The notes: generated by a model from the sequence alone, not told the origin. A stretch of 64,000 nt of DNA from Leishmania mexicana MHOM/GT/2001/U1103 (GCF_000234665.1 NC_018312.1:1235791-1299790); one strand, 5' to 3'; counted from the stretch's first letter, positions 1 through 10,681 are shown. Numbers and translations are program-made.

Positions 1-447
1 GCGGCGCTCAGGCACGGTACATATACGCAGAAGGAGCGACGCAGCCGTGCCCATGGTCGTGTAAGTCCGTCGCTGCGAGTGACTACCCTTCCCTTCTCTC
101 ATCTACACGCTGCACCTTGCTGCTGCGCTGCTCCTCGTCTCCCTTAAGACCCCCATATACATTTGACTCGCTCGTGAAATCGGGCAAGAGGCAGCACGCC
201 GCCGCCCACCCACCCACCCCGCACGTACCGGTGCTCGGCATGCATACCTTCGCAGTATCGAAGCAGCCTGTGAGTACCGCTCTGCCCGCGCCACGACTCA
301 AGACGCCCGCTCACTCGCTCTCCCCGGCGTCGTGCACATGCGCGCTTCTCTTTTGTTGAGATCGTTTACGGTAGACAGACGCTTCCTTCCCCATCTGCCA
401 GTGTGGATGCTCCTTGCCTTTGGAGCCTTCCTCTTCTGAACTTGCTG
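1..447. other. left-edge spacer with splice-acceptor region
   Basis: This stretch precedes the first complete gene. Frame 2 is open from base 2 to a TAA at 62-64 and could be the last 20 codons of an upstream gene, but nothing in it is recognisable. The rest is pyrimidine-rich. A tract at about 381-399 followed by AG at 400-401 is a plausible trans-splice acceptor for the gene at 448. Confidence 0.4.
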
Positions 448-2001
448 ATGCCTCCGCGACGTCGGCGGCTGCACGCGTGCGCAGGACTTGCACGCTGCAG
501 CGGCCGCGGACAGCATCCGCGGCCGATGGCAACACGCACCATCTACCACCACCTGAACATCCACCATGCAAGCTGTGCTGCGACGAGCAGGAGCCACAGA
601 GAGCCTGCCATCGTAGCAGAGGAGCCATTGCACGCAAAAGACGTCCACACGGACGCTGGAGAGGGACGAAGCGGCTATGACAGTGGCGAGGGTGCAGCGG
701 AGGAGGTGGTTGTGTGTGCCGCACCGCCGGCGGCGCCACAGCTCGCAAGCGCGGTCATAGGAGGTCGAGGAGATGGCGAGGCAGTGCACACGTTAAGGCG
801 GTACCTACGCCCATACGAGGAGGAAGGCGACGGTGCTGTGCTCGCGAAAGTCACTGCAGCTGCTGCGGACGCCTCTGCGACTGCTTTGCTTCTAGCAAGG
901 CAGCCGGACGGCACGGTGGCGCCACCTCCAAGGCACACGTGCACAAATCCAGCGAAGCTCTACACCGAAGTCTGGCATTGGAGTGGCGACGTAGAAGAGG
1001 CGCGGCCACACACAAGCGTGGATGATCGACGGGCCGGCGATGACCGCACAGCGACAGCAGAGCACCGAAGAGTTGAACGCACCCCAGAGTACGCCCGTGG
1101 TACCCGTAGTCGTTATCGTCTCCCCGCGCACAAGCGATTCAGGTGCGACGTGGCACCGACACTTGTATCTTGCGCTGCTGCTACGCACGATTTTGAAGGG
1201 AGCTGCGATGCCACCTTGGGAGAAAGGAGATGCGTTGCCGTAGCAGTGCTTCATCGTCCGCCGGACTCAAGTGCACTGGAGGACGCGCGCACTGTATCAC
1301 CACTTCTCTTACCGTCCTCTCCTGCCTCCGCAAATCGTAGCGAGATACGCGCTCCAATGTCCTCAACTTGGGCGGCAGCGTGCTGTCGCAGACGTGACAG
1401 TGGTGACGAGGACGACGCTTTGCTTTTGTGCTCCACCACCCCCACTTCCACCGCGGAGATCGACAGCGATGGTTGCCCAGAGAATGGCTACGGTACCCTG
1501 GTACAAGGAGTGCTTGCAGAGTGTGAGGCGCGCTCTGCAGGTTCCGGAAGCGGTCGGTCGCTGGCAATACCAAGGCATCTCGCGGTTCAGGAGAGTAGCG
1601 CTGGCGAGGTTCTGCGAGACGGTCCGCTCACCGCTGAACCACCAAGTAGCGAGCAAATCACAGCCGCACCCACGAACCGCGGCAGCGGCAAGATCGCCCG
1701 CCTCATAAACTTTTACCTAGAGCCCCGCTACCGCCAACACGCGCAGCAGATGGCACTGCGTGATCTTCCGCTGTCGACATCGACGACAGTGTCATTGTGC
1801 TCGAGCACATCCTCCAGCGCGTTTCTCCAGCTGTTCACAGCATCTCCTCCTTCGTGCCCTGTGGCTTGCGAGGTGAAGTGCGACGCAGCGTCGCGTACAC
1901 ACGACGACGAGACGGGCGCGAGGCCGGCGATTTGGTCTATCATCATGAAGTACTATGCCGCCCATCATGAGTGGCAACTGCCTCCACATGCGCCTCTTTA
2001 A
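448..2001 (+). CDS. hypothetical protein, 517 aa
   Basis: I do not recognise this protein. The frame is open from a GTG at 403. The first in-frame ATG is at 448, 46 bases after a likely acceptor AG (400-401); a second ATG at 526 would give 491 aa. The N-terminus (from 448) is Arg-rich and could be a targeting sequence, but this is speculation. The body is rich in Ala, Ser, Thr and Arg with acidic patches, and I see no membrane segment. The most structured-looking part is near the C-terminus, a helical block around nucleotides 1680-1760 (KIARLINFYLEPRYRQHAQQ). Codon use is GC-ending like its neighbours, which supports real coding. It lies upstream of UBA2 with about 0.6 kb between them. Confidence 0.65.
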   Translation: MPPRRRRLHACAGLARCSGRGQHPRPMATRTIYHHLNIHHASCAATSRSHREPAIVAEEPLHAKDVHTDAGEGRSGYDSGEGAAEEVVVCAAPPAAPQLASAVIGGRGDGEAVHTLRRYLRPYEEEGDGAVLAKVTAAAADASATALLLARQPDGTVAPPPRHTCTNPAKLYTEVWHWSGDVEEARPHTSVDDRRAGDDRTATAEHRRVERTPEYARGTRSRYRLPAHKRFRCDVAPTLVSCAAATHDFEGSCDATLGERRCVAVAVLHRPPDSSALEDARTVSPLLLPSSPASANRSEIRAPMSSTWAAACCRRRDSGDEDDALLLCSTTPTSTAEIDSDGCPENGYGTLVQGVLAECEARSAGSGSGRSLAIPRHLAVQESSAGEVLRDGPLTAEPPSSEQITAAPTNRGSGKIARLINFYLEPRYRQHAQQMALRDLPLSTSTTVSLCSSTSSSAFLQLFTASPPSCPVACEVKCDAASRTHDDETGARPAIWSIIMKYYAAHHEWQLPPHAPL

Positions 2002-2595
2002 TGGGTGGATATCTCGTTCGGGGAGCGGACTGAGGCGGACGCGCAGCGACGCCTGTGCTCACAGAGACACCGCTCGCCGCTCTCCTTTCTTTTTTTTACC
2101 CTTGCTCTACTCTGGGTTGATTCCTGCTGCTGCTACTGCTGCTGTCCCTCACGCGAAAGTGAAACTCGTGTGCACGAATAGTGGGGGGGGGACGGAAGAT
2201 ATCACGGGCACAGGGATAGTGGTTGTGGGGAAAGGGGGAAATGAGTGCCGAGCCCGCTAAATGTGAGCATGACGTGCTCCTCCTCGCCCCGTGTCGCCCC
2301 GGAAGAGAGAGACGCCGCTCCCGTGAGGGGGGTGTGAGGGAGGGAAGGAGAGTGATTCGTGCCGCTGAAGCGCTTCCACGGCGACTTGTATGCGTGATGG
2401 CAACACGGAGTACTACCTCCGCCGTTGTCCCTCTTCCCTTGATGCGCTCGCTGCGCGCCTCGTGTCCACTCGCCTCTGTACGCACCTCCCAACACTTGTT
2501 CATCACCCCGTTTGCTTTCTTTTCCTGACTTGTCCTCCTCCTCCTGTGGTGCGCCAAGAACGCCCACACGCCCACAAAGTAACGAGTAGCGTAGG
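2002..2595. other. intergenic spacer upstream of UBA2
   Basis: No gene is supported here. A pyrimidine tract at about 2505-2546 followed by the first AG at 2557-2558 is a likely trans-splice acceptor for UBA2, giving a 5' leader of about 37 bases. Confidence 0.55.
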
Positions 2596-5500
2596 ATGAG
2601 CGACGGCTGTATCGGCTCTGTCGTAGAGGTGCACATTGGGCACGTTGTCATCCCTCGTGCCAGCGCAGCCGCCGCAACCGAAGCGGCGGGGGTGGTCCCC
2701 TCAGCCCGGCCGACCCACAAGAAAGCGCGCACTGAAGCTGTGGCAACGCTGAGCAGCGCTTCGGCGCCGGCGGATGTTGTGATCGCTAACGCGTGGTCGG
2801 AAGAGCATATCGCCGACGCTCTTCGACGCTACGGTGTCGCTGCGCTAGCAGCGGCTGCATGTGAAGCGGCGGCGGGGAGCGCTTCGTCCCCCTCCACCGC
2901 TGCTGCTGCCGCGGCTGTTCTCAAGGCTGTGAACGATGCTGCCAGCAGCTGGGTGACTGGGTGGCCAGCGGTGCGTTTCTCTCCGACGCCTGCAGCCGCC
3001 ATGGCTAATAGCGATGGTGAGGCAACGACGTCCACCATGCCCGGCTGGTCGACAGTCAGCTTCTCCTTCGTACCTGGGGCTCTCGATTCAACTGCCTCCG
3101 CTACCGCGGAGGGAGCCCACGCCGGCGTCAGCAAGGCAACCTTCCCAGACGCTGCGTCAGCCGTGGACGCCGTGACTCTGCGTGTCTTGGCTGCGATCTC
3201 TCTTCCCCGTTGCCTCTGCGTGCCCCACCGAGGCATCGCGACTGCAGTCACAACTGGAAGCTGCGGCGGGTGCGTATCTGCTGTGCTCACAGAGTCCATC
3301 CAAATCCGTGCCGCCACGCCGACACCTCCGACTGCGCCGTCTTCTGTGCAGCACTCACCTGCGTTCAGGTCGGCGGCGTCCCCATGCACGGATGGCACGC
3401 TGCCGGCAGAGCTGCGGGCGAGACCTATCTTTGTTGTTGGGGCCGGCGGCATCGGCTGTGAAGTTCTCAAGGTTCTCGTGCTGAGCGGCTTCACGCAGAT
3501 TCACCTCATCGACCTCGACACAATCGACGCGACGAACCTCAATCGACAGTTTCTCTTCCAGGTGGCAGATGTCGGGAACTCAAAGGCGGACACGGCCCGC
3601 CGCGCCGTGCTGGACTGGTTCGCAGCAGCCGGTGACCCGGCACCTGAGCACGTCAGTGCTCGCCGTGGCCATTGTACGCCGCCGTGCGTTGTTGCGTACC
3701 ACGACAACGTCAAAGCGGATCACTACGACGACGCCTTTTACCGCCAGTTCGCTGTGGTACTGAGCGCGCTCGACAACGTGTCGGCACGACAGCATGTGAA
3801 CCGCATGTGCATGCGCAACAGCATCCCCCTCATCGAGAGCGGCACGATGGGGTACAATGGGCAGGTGCAGCCCATCCTCAAGAACGTGTACGAGTGCTAC
3901 GACTGCCGGCCAAAGCCGCCCGAGACGAAGACGTTTGCCGTGTGCACCATTCACGCGCGCCCGACGACGATGGTGCACTGCGTGCACTACGCGAAGGAGC
4001 TGTACGAAGTTCTCTTTGGCAGCGACTCGTCGGACATGGATGGCAAGGGCGCGAGCGCCATCTCGGATGCTGGTGCCGCGACCGAGGCCGGCAGCGGCTC
4101 TGCCAAGTCTTTGGAAGGGGATAAGCAGCAGCATGGCGCAACAGCACCGAGTGATGGAGGCGAGCTGTCGTACCTGCGCGCCATGGTGTCCGACTGGCGT
4201 CGCCAACTTCCTGAGGCGTCGTCTACGTTAGGCCACAATGATGGCGGTGACTGTAGTGGCCGTGAAGGCAGCCGTACTTCGTCCGCTGCTGCCCTCGCTA
4301 TCGACTTGCTGCGGCTGCTCTTCGTGACCAAAGTCGAGGAGCTCCTGTCTTTGAAGACGTCCTGGCCAACGAAGCCGCCGGAGCCTCTGAGTCGACGCGA
4401 TGTCGATCGCGTTGCGGCGGCGCACATGTCCACGAATGCCACCGGGGCATCACCGGCCCCGCTATCGGGGGATCATGTGCTGTCGGTGCAGGACTGCATG
4501 GAACTGTTCGTCCGATCTGTGGCGCAGTGCCTTGCCCGTCCAGGCGGGCTGGCCTTCCGGAAGGAGGACGACGCAGCGGCTTCTTTTGTCAGCGCCACCG
4601 CAAACATGCGCGCGCACGTGTTCCACATCGCGGAGCAGTCGCTCGAGGACGTGCGGAGCATTGCCGGCTCCATTATTCCAGCTATCGCCACGACGAACGC
4701 GACCATCGCCGGGGCCGTGGTGCACGAGTTGATCTCGCTGCTGCGCCACAGCATCTCCCAGCCCGCGAGCACGAGTGCTGCTCAGCCGGCACCACCGTCG
4801 CAGACAGAGGTGACAGGAGTATCAGCCCCTGCGTCCATGCAGACATCGCCACGCGCGCACGTTGTGTACTCCCGCAAGGTGCCACAGGTGCGCCGCCGCC
4901 GAGTGCCGTTGTCGCCAGGCCAGCGACACACTAGCCCCGCTCTCTTCATGGAATACGCCGGTGACGACGCATCATCGGCGAATAGGAGTGCCTCGGCGTC
5001 TGCTGCCCACTGTGTACCGCTGCAGGCGGCGCTGGCGTTGGTAGGCACGGAGCACCGCACCGCATATCCTCCCCGTATGTACGGCGCCGCAGAAGGGGGC
5101 GGCAAGGCGGGACGAAGTGTAGCTGTGATGGACCACTACCTCGTGCACAGTACCGTGCCGAACGCACCGAACCGCCTGCACTGCCGCGTCTGCCAAGACG
5201 TACATCCAGAAGTCTGCGTTACTCTTGACCTGCGCTCTGCAACGCTCGGCCAGCTTGTCCACGTTGTCCTCGAGAGTGCATTGAAGTTGGAGGCTCCGTC
5301 AGTCAGCTATGGTCCCACCGTGCTGTACGAGGATGAGGACTACGAAGAGCTCGCTGACCACGTCCTCGCGGACGTGCTGCAGCTTCCACCCACCGAGCCA
5401 GGGCGGGTCGCCCACCAACGTCAGAGGTATACTCTCACCGCTGACGCGCTCAACAAGGACGTACCATGGAGTGTAGTGCTGACGCATGACGACAGGGGGG

Positions 5501-5757
5501 CGGCGGCACCGGCGCCGTCACCGTCAACCGTGCTCTTCCAGATCTCGGGACTAGAGGAGGCAGAGGCGGCCGAGGAGAGAGCCTTGTCCCGTCTCGCGGC
5601 ACAGCAAGCACAGCAACAGCCGCCTGGTGAGGAGGACGAGGAAGGATTCCTCGGCACTCCGCCAGGAACGACAGGCCTCGCTTCTTCAGCAGCGGCCACG
5701 ACTGCACCAGTGGCGGTGGAGTTCATTGTATCAGATGACGACGAGGTGCTGGACTAG
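2596..5757 (+). CDS. UBA2: SUMO-activating enzyme E1 catalytic subunit UBA2, 1053 aa
   Basis: UBA2 pairs with AOS1/SAE1 to adenylate SUMO and pass it, as a thioester on UBA2, to the E2 UBC9; it acts mainly in the nucleus. The adenylation domain starts near residue 276. It has the nucleotide loop GAGGIG (282-287), DLDTID (306-311) and NLNRQF (314-319). The zinc-binding pair is CYDC (434-437) with C863/C866 near the C-terminus. The catalytic cysteine is C450 in the FAVCTI motif, followed by a typical UBA2 stretch ending in YEVLFG. A ubiquitin-fold-like domain follows C866. The protein is longer than usual (human UBA2 is about 640 aa): it has about 275 residues of Ala/Ser-rich N-terminal extension and a low-complexity insertion of roughly 60 residues or more after the cysteine region. 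The acidic C-terminus ends near DDDEVLD. The ATG at 2596 is the first after the likely acceptor at 2557-2558. Confidence 0.95.
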   Translation: MSDGCIGSVVEVHIGHVVIPRASAAAATEAAGVVPSARPTHKKARTEAVATLSSASAPADVVIANAWSEEHIADALRRYGVAALAAAACEAAAGSASSPSTAAAAAAVLKAVNDAASSWVTGWPAVRFSPTPAAAMANSDGEATTSTMPGWSTVSFSFVPGALDSTASATAEGAHAGVSKATFPDAASAVDAVTLRVLAAISLPRCLCVPHRGIATAVTTGSCGGCVSAVLTESIQIRAATPTPPTAPSSVQHSPAFRSAASPCTDGTLPAELRARPIFVVGAGGIGCEVLKVLVLSGFTQIHLIDLDTIDATNLNRQFLFQVADVGNSKADTARRAVLDWFAAAGDPAPEHVSARRGHCTPPCVVAYHDNVKADHYDDAFYRQFAVVLSALDNVSARQHVNRMCMRNSIPLIESGTMGYNGQVQPILKNVYECYDCRPKPPETKTFAVCTIHARPTTMVHCVHYAKELYEVLFGSDSSDMDGKGASAISDAGAATEAGSGSAKSLEGDKQQHGATAPSDGGELSYLRAMVSDWRRQLPEASSTLGHNDGGDCSGREGSRTSSAAALAIDLLRLLFVTKVEELLSLKTSWPTKPPEPLSRRDVDRVAAAHMSTNATGASPAPLSGDHVLSVQDCMELFVRSVAQCLARPGGLAFRKEDDAAASFVSATANMRAHVFHIAEQSLEDVRSIAGSIIPAIATTNATIAGAVVHELISLLRHSISQPASTSAAQPAPPSQTEVTGVSAPASMQTSPRAHVVYSRKVPQVRRRRVPLSPGQRHTSPALFMEYAGDDASSANRSASASAAHCVPLQAALALVGTEHRTAYPPRMYGAAEGGGKAGRSVAVMDHYLVHSTVPNAPNRLHCRVCQDVHPEVCVTLDLRSATLGQLVHVVLESALKLEAPSVSYGPTVLYEDEDYEELADHVLADVLQLPPTEPGRVAHQRQRYTLTADALNKDVPWSVVLTHDDRGAAAPAPSPSTVLFQISGLEEAEAAEERALSRLAAQQAQQQPPGEEDEEGFLGTPPGTTGLASSAAATTAPVAVEFIVSDDDEVLD

Positions 5758-7303
5758 CCGCGTGTGCTTGCGTCTGGAGCACGTGGACCGCGGTGACGAC
5801 TTGCCATGAATCACAGGTGTACACGCGCGGCGGCACGAGAGTACAAGGAGGCAACGCTCTCTCTCTCTGCAGTGCTGGAGGCGTGCATTGCTTCATCCGT
5901 GTTCTGCATGTGTGTCTCACGGCACCACTGCGCCGCCCTCCACCCACTTATCGTAAGCCGGTGAGCGAACTTGCGCGCGACTGTTGATTTGTGCGTCCTC
6001 TGGCTGCTGCGGCAGCTTCGCGCATACACAGGCAACGCGCATCACCTTGTACGGCTTCTCTCCGAAACCAACCAAGGAAGCCTCCCATCACCTTCACGTC
6101 GTCGTCCTCCGGTACCTTCCCCACACACACACGCAGGCACACCTCTGAACAGAACGGCACTTGCTCATCACCGTCACCGCCAGCATGGACCTTGTCCTTT
6201 ACCTGTGCGCTCCTGCCTCGCCATCCCCTACCCCCACCCCCGTCGCTGACAGCGTCCATGCGCTGGCACACACGCACGTATACGTATAGACATGTGTGGT
6301 TGTTCTGGTAAGTGACGGCTCTCGGGCAACGCATGCTGACCACTCACCCGGTCCGCTCGCTCACCTGCCCTCTTCCCACGCCTGTCTCGGGGCACACTCG
6401 ACCTGCTCTCATACCGTGTGTTGTGTGCGTGCGTGCGTGTGTATACGTGTCCCTTCTCATCCATTGTTGCACGTCCCCCTCCTCCTCCTCATCCCCCTCG
6501 GCACATAGCGGTGGGACGAGGTCGCGGTGTGTGTGTGTGTGGGGAGGGGGAGGAGGGGGTGCACGGCCGTGCCATCTTCTACTCGTCCAGTGCAAGCGAG
6601 ATGTTCATGCTGCCTGCCAGTGTTGTTTCTAGTAGCCGTGCACTTTGAGCAGTGCCCCCACCCACACCCTCAGTGACGTCATGGACGGCCCCCTTCTCGC
6701 CTTCTGTCTCGCGTTATTTCTAGTGTCCGTGTCCTCAGAGTAGGCCCCGCACCGATTCGGCGCCGTTCATGTCTGCACCCGGCGAGCGAGGAGGCGGGAG
6801 GGACGGGTGGCCCCCGCACACTCTCTCGTGAGTGCACACAGGCGCAGGCATATACGCGGATCTGTGCTCTTGCATAGAACAGACGCGCTCTGCTCCTGCC
6901 GGTGTGCGCCCCCTCTCCGCGCACGCGGCACGACCACAAACGCGCACCGGCCCGTTGTCGGATGGGCTGGGGCAACTTTCCTGGCTCGCTTCATGGCCTC
7001 CGTGTCACTCTCCCGTCCCTCCACCTCCACCACCTCCTCTCATCTCTCCTCCTCTCACGCCGGCGAAGGAAAGAGTGTCTTCCACGGCAGCGTGATCGGG
7101 GAGCTGGGAGTGGTATTGGTACGTTGCGTGGAGCCGCAGTCGCCGTCGCGTCTGCGAGTCTCTCTGGCACATCTCATACGTCTCCGCCCTTACTCCCTCT
7201 CTTCCACTCCGCTAACCCTCTCTCAAATCTGGCCATCGCTCACACGCCTACACGCACAAGAGGAGACGTCGAGCAACTGCCGCCGGCGCGGCGCCTCAGT
7301 GCA
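5758..7303. other. 1.5-kb intergenic spacer, UBA2 to ADCK
   Basis: No gene is supported. The stretch is pyrimidine-rich and holds CA and TG runs, including a TG run at about 6526-6541. A pyrimidine tract at about 7183-7231 and AG at 7259-7260 form the likely acceptor for the next gene. The open frame running from 6902 into the next gene reads through this tract and is not expected to be translated. Confidence 0.55.
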
Positions 7304-8872
7304 ATGACTTTTCGGTTTAGCCGAGCAGCGCGTTATGGCGCAGCGGCTGCAGGCTTCATGGGAGCCGGCACGGCTGCTATTCTGCTGCCGCCAAGGGAGA
7401 CGATCCCGCCGGTGCTGCTGCCGTCGCGGGTCCTGTTCGAAGGCATCGGCCGTGTCGGGCGGTGCGTTTACGCGGGTGGGCAGATTTACTGCGACTACGC
7501 CTTCCACGTGACGCAGGAGGACCGGCAGGAGCTGTGGAACGAGGTGCACCGGCGGTGCGCGGAGCGGCTGGTCGATCTGGCAGAGAAAAACGGTGGGCTG
7601 TACGTGAAGGCGGGGCAGATCTTTGCAAACATGAGTCACATCTTGCCCTACCAGTACTGCCAAGTGATGGCGGTGCTGCAGGATGCGGTGGTTAAGCGGC
7701 CCTACGCGGAAGTTGTAGCGGTCCTGGAGAAGGACTTGGGGCGTCCACTCACCGAAGTGTTTTCGTACATCGACCCGACCCCGCTGGCAGCCGCGTCGCT
7801 GGCGCAGGTGCACCGTGGCCGTCTGCGCGACGAGGACACGGAGGTGGCGATCAAGGTGCAGTACATCGACATTGCCCACCGGTTCAACGGGGACATGTGC
7901 ACCATCTCTCTGATGTTTGCCGCAGCCAGCTACTTCTTCCCTGGCTACGACTTTGGACAGATTATCGCGAAGCTGAACGACACCGTCGCGGCGGAGCTTG
8001 ACTTCCGGATTGAGGGCCGCAACAGTGACCGGGCCGCGGCGGATCTGCGATCCTGCGGATGGGGCGAGCGCGTCGTGTGCCCACGCATCTTCTGGAACTA
8101 CGCCAGCAGGCGCGTGCTCGTGTCGCAGTTCATTCCAGATGCGGTGAAGATATCGGACCGCGCAGGCATCGCGTCGATGGGACTCAACGTGAAGGAGGTG
8201 GCGACGACGTTCTTCGACGTCATCGCCTTCCAAATCTTTCGCACCGGGTTCTTCCACGGAGACCCACACGCTGGCAACGTCCTCGTGCACAAGCTGCCGA
8301 ACGGGAAGCCACAGGTAGTCTTGCTGGACTTTGGCCTCTGTGCGGAGCTCAGTGCGGCGCAACGCCGCGAGATCAGCGACATCTGGACGGCGTCCACCAC
8401 CCACGACACTCCCAAGATCACCGAGATTGCGCACCGTTACAACTGCGACGACTACGAGCTGTTCGCCTCCTGCTTCCTGCAGCACCCGTATGAGTACTTC
8501 GCGAACAGCACCAGCGGCCGGCTCAATAGCCCGAACGCGCTAGAGAAGATGCGGGAAACCGTGAAGCATCGCATGGCGGATCTGAACGACATCGTAGCAG
8601 CACTGCCGAAGGAGTATGCCCTCGTGCTGCGCAGCATCATGGCTACCAAAGCCATCAACCGCGAGCTCGGCGAGGCGGCGAACCGGCCGATGTGCATGCT
8701 GCGCTACTCCCTCAAGACCTCTCACGAGGACCTGCCAAAGATCCAGTTCATGGTATTGATGGTCAAGGCGTGGTTTTCGGAGTGGTACGCGTCGCTCTTG
8801 CTGCGGTTCACGCTCTGGCGACACCCGGAGCTATCTGAGGTGTTGGAGAGCTCGCTGCAGCTGAGCGGCTAG
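7304..8872 (+). CDS. ABC1/ADCK (UbiB) family atypical kinase-like protein, 522 aa
   Basis: This is a member of the UbiB/ADCK family, whose members support coenzyme Q biosynthesis or mitochondrial lipid homeostasis from the inner mitochondrial membrane. The family hallmarks are all visible: KxGQ as K102-A-G-Q105, the Ala-rich loop AAASLAQVH (162-170), the VAIK lysine K184, the HGDPHAGN catalytic loop (318-325, with D320 and N325) and LDFG with D342. The first 40 residues contain a basic start and a short hydrophobic Ala/Gly-rich stretch, fitting a mitochondrial signal and anchor. Within the family it looks most like the ADCK1/5 type, but this is not certain. The ATG at 7304 is chosen because the upstream frame (open from 6902) crosses the pyrimidine tract and acceptor at 7259-7260. 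Confidence 0.93.
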   Translation: MTFRFSRAARYGAAAAGFMGAGTAAILLPPRETIPPVLLPSRVLFEGIGRVGRCVYAGGQIYCDYAFHVTQEDRQELWNEVHRRCAERLVDLAEKNGGLYVKAGQIFANMSHILPYQYCQVMAVLQDAVVKRPYAEVVAVLEKDLGRPLTEVFSYIDPTPLAAASLAQVHRGRLRDEDTEVAIKVQYIDIAHRFNGDMCTISLMFAAASYFFPGYDFGQIIAKLNDTVAAELDFRIEGRNSDRAAADLRSCGWGERVVCPRIFWNYASRRVLVSQFIPDAVKISDRAGIASMGLNVKEVATTFFDVIAFQIFRTGFFHGDPHAGNVLVHKLPNGKPQVVLLDFGLCAELSAAQRREISDIWTASTTHDTPKITEIAHRYNCDDYELFASCFLQHPYEYFANSTSGRLNSPNALEKMRETVKHRMADLNDIVAALPKEYALVLRSIMATKAINRELGEAANRPMCMLRYSLKTSHEDLPKIQFMVLMVKAWFSEWYASLLLRFTLWRHPELSEVLESSLQLSG

Positions 8873-9892
8873 AAAATGCTGGGAGAAAACGTGTGTGACG
8901 GCCCTGTGGGGTGTGCGATCGACGAGAAGGGCTCTACGCGGGTGTGCCTGTCTGTGTATGCGTCTGTGTGTGTTCGTGTGGGAGTGGTAGTGAGGTACCG
9001 GAGGAGTTGAGTGGGGAGGAGTCTGTGCTGGGGACAAGAACCCACGTTGGGAGTCAAACGTACGTCGGGTCGTTCTCCGTTCATGTTCAACCGCGAGCCC
9101 TCACCCTCCCCTCCCAACCCCCTCACTGCACTCCGTCTCTGGGTTCACCTTGCGGTCTGGGGCTCACTCGCGTATTCACGGTGTTGTGCGTGCGCGCACA
9201 GCGGCCACACCGGCAGAGAGGACCTGCGGCATCCCTTCTTCCATCCTGTGGTCCTCTGCCTTGGTGTCTCACTCTGTGACTGTTCATACGCGCCTGCCGC
9301 TTCCGCTTGCAGTGAGGCAACGCCCCTCACGGAATTTTAGCTCGAATCGAAGGCGAGCGTCATGTGCGCTGGTCTCGCCACGCTCAAGCATCGGCCGCGC
9401 ACGTGCAAGTAGATGTGGACATGCCCATGTACGTGCTTCGTGATGTATCGCGTACTTGTCGCGCCCCGCGACGGTCACGTCCACAGAAGCGCCCCCTGCG
9501 TACGGCTGTAGGCATTCCTCCCCCCCTCCCCACCACCACCACCACCCTTACCCTGCTCTCCGGACTTACCTGCCCTCATGTGTGCGTTATGTCCCGCGTA
9601 AATCTCTCTTCCGACCCCCTCTTCTCCACTTTGCTCGAACTTCTGAAATTCACGACGAGCGAAACACGCGTGCCGTGTGCGGGATCGTTGCTTCACCGTG
9701 ATCGCTGCACACCCGATCACCTCCTCTTTTAAAGCAGGTCATCGTTATCTGCTTGTGCGCATCTACTCCGTGGAGTGCAGTCCGCATCGGACACTGGGAA
9801 GCACGCGCGTCTGCGGCGGCGGCTTAAGGTCCGTCACCCCCTCCCGTTGCCTTCGTTCTTTGCCCTTGTTTTGTTCTCACCATCTGTCCCTC
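8873..9892. other. 1.0-kb intergenic spacer
   Basis: No gene is supported. There is a TG-rich stretch near 8935-8980 and a long pyrimidine-rich region before the next start (about 9836-9892). The nearest upstream AG to that start is at 9827-9828. Confidence 0.5.
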
Positions 9893-10681
9893 ATGCGACG
9901 CTCCGCCTGGGTCTTCGTGGCGCCGTGGGTACCACCACCACGTCACGACGTCAAGGTCACCATGCCGCCGCCGCCGGGGGGCGAGGTTGGCGGCTCCTAT
10001 GGCGTGTCCACGGGGTACAGCGACCGCCTCGCACGAACACCGTACTGGAAACGCATGGCGCTGTCCACTTACGCGCTGCGCATGAAGGAAAACGAGACTC
10101 GCTACCCCATGAGCCCACACCGCGAGGGCGAGTACGACCTGCGCTACACCGTCACCGCCTATCCCGATCACATCAAGCACCGCCCGCTGCTCGAGATCGG
10201 CGAGGCCCACCAGATCCCGACCATAGAGATTCCTGTTATCTTCTTGGTGAACCTCTGGGATGAGGAGCGGCTCACGTGGTTTGGCTGCCAGTATGAGACC
10301 GTGTACGTGAACCGAAACTTTGCGCGCGAAGAGCTACTGCCACAGCGGTACGCCATCTACGCCACGGAGGAGGCGTACAAGCTGCTAGGGCTGCCGGTGG
10401 TGAACCACAGCATCCATGAGGAGATCCCCAAAACCCCGCACGCCTACAAGAAGTTGCTGGAGAAGCAGAGCTACACCGAGGAGCGGTGGAAATACACAAT
10501 CGAGTATCTGTTTCGAAAGTACGAGGCCGGTCCTCCAGAGCTGCAGGACAAGTCCGAGGATGGCTGGGACGGCGTCGAGGAGTTAGCGACGTCGGCCACG
10601 GCAGGCGGCGCCGGCGACAGCTCGGCGAAGCGCAAGGGACCCGTCAAGCAGCGCAAGGCCCGCAAGATCAAGCTCTTCTGA
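9893..10681 (+). CDS. bL9m: mitochondrial ribosomal protein bL9-like, 262 aa
   Basis: The central region resembles bacterial ribosomal protein L9, which binds the large-subunit RNA near the L1 stalk. The stretch from about residue 110 to 160 follows the bL9 pattern of a beta strand, then V..GYARNFL.P...A..AT. Here it reads VYVNRNFAREELLPQRYAIYAT, with R141-N142-F143 matching the conserved RNF. The N-terminus (MRRSAWVFVAPW) suits a mitochondrial targeting signal, and the C-terminus is a Lys/Arg-rich tail (KQRKARKIKLF) typical of ribosomal proteins. The start is open to question: a pyrimidine tract runs directly into the ATG at 9893 with no AG between, so splicing must occur at or before 9828. 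If it occurs downstream, the next ATG is at 9962 (M24). The family assignment rests on motif reading only. Confidence 0.75.
   Translation: MRRSAWVFVAPWVPPPRHDVKVTMPPPPGGEVGGSYGVSTGYSDRLARTPYWKRMALSTYALRMKENETRYPMSPHREGEYDLRYTVTAYPDHIKHRPLLEIGEAHQIPTIEIPVIFLVNLWDEERLTWFGCQYETVYVNRNFAREELLPQRYAIYATEEAYKLLGLPVVNHSIHEEIPKTPHAYKKLLEKQSYTEERWKYTIEYLFRKYEAGPPELQDKSEDGWDGVEELATSATAGGAGDSSAKRKGPVKQRKARKIKLF

Noticed and set aside
6902..7303. 134-residue N-terminal extension of the ADCK frame
   Set aside because: The frame crosses the splice tract and acceptor at 7259-7260; the ATG at 7304 is the natural start. The same reasoning removes the extensions upstream of 12917, 16355, 21435, 23467, 26000 and 53458.
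7223..8485. 420-codon antisense ORF over the ADCK gene
   Set aside because: High GC at third positions creates long antisense frames; the sense strand has all the ADCK motifs.
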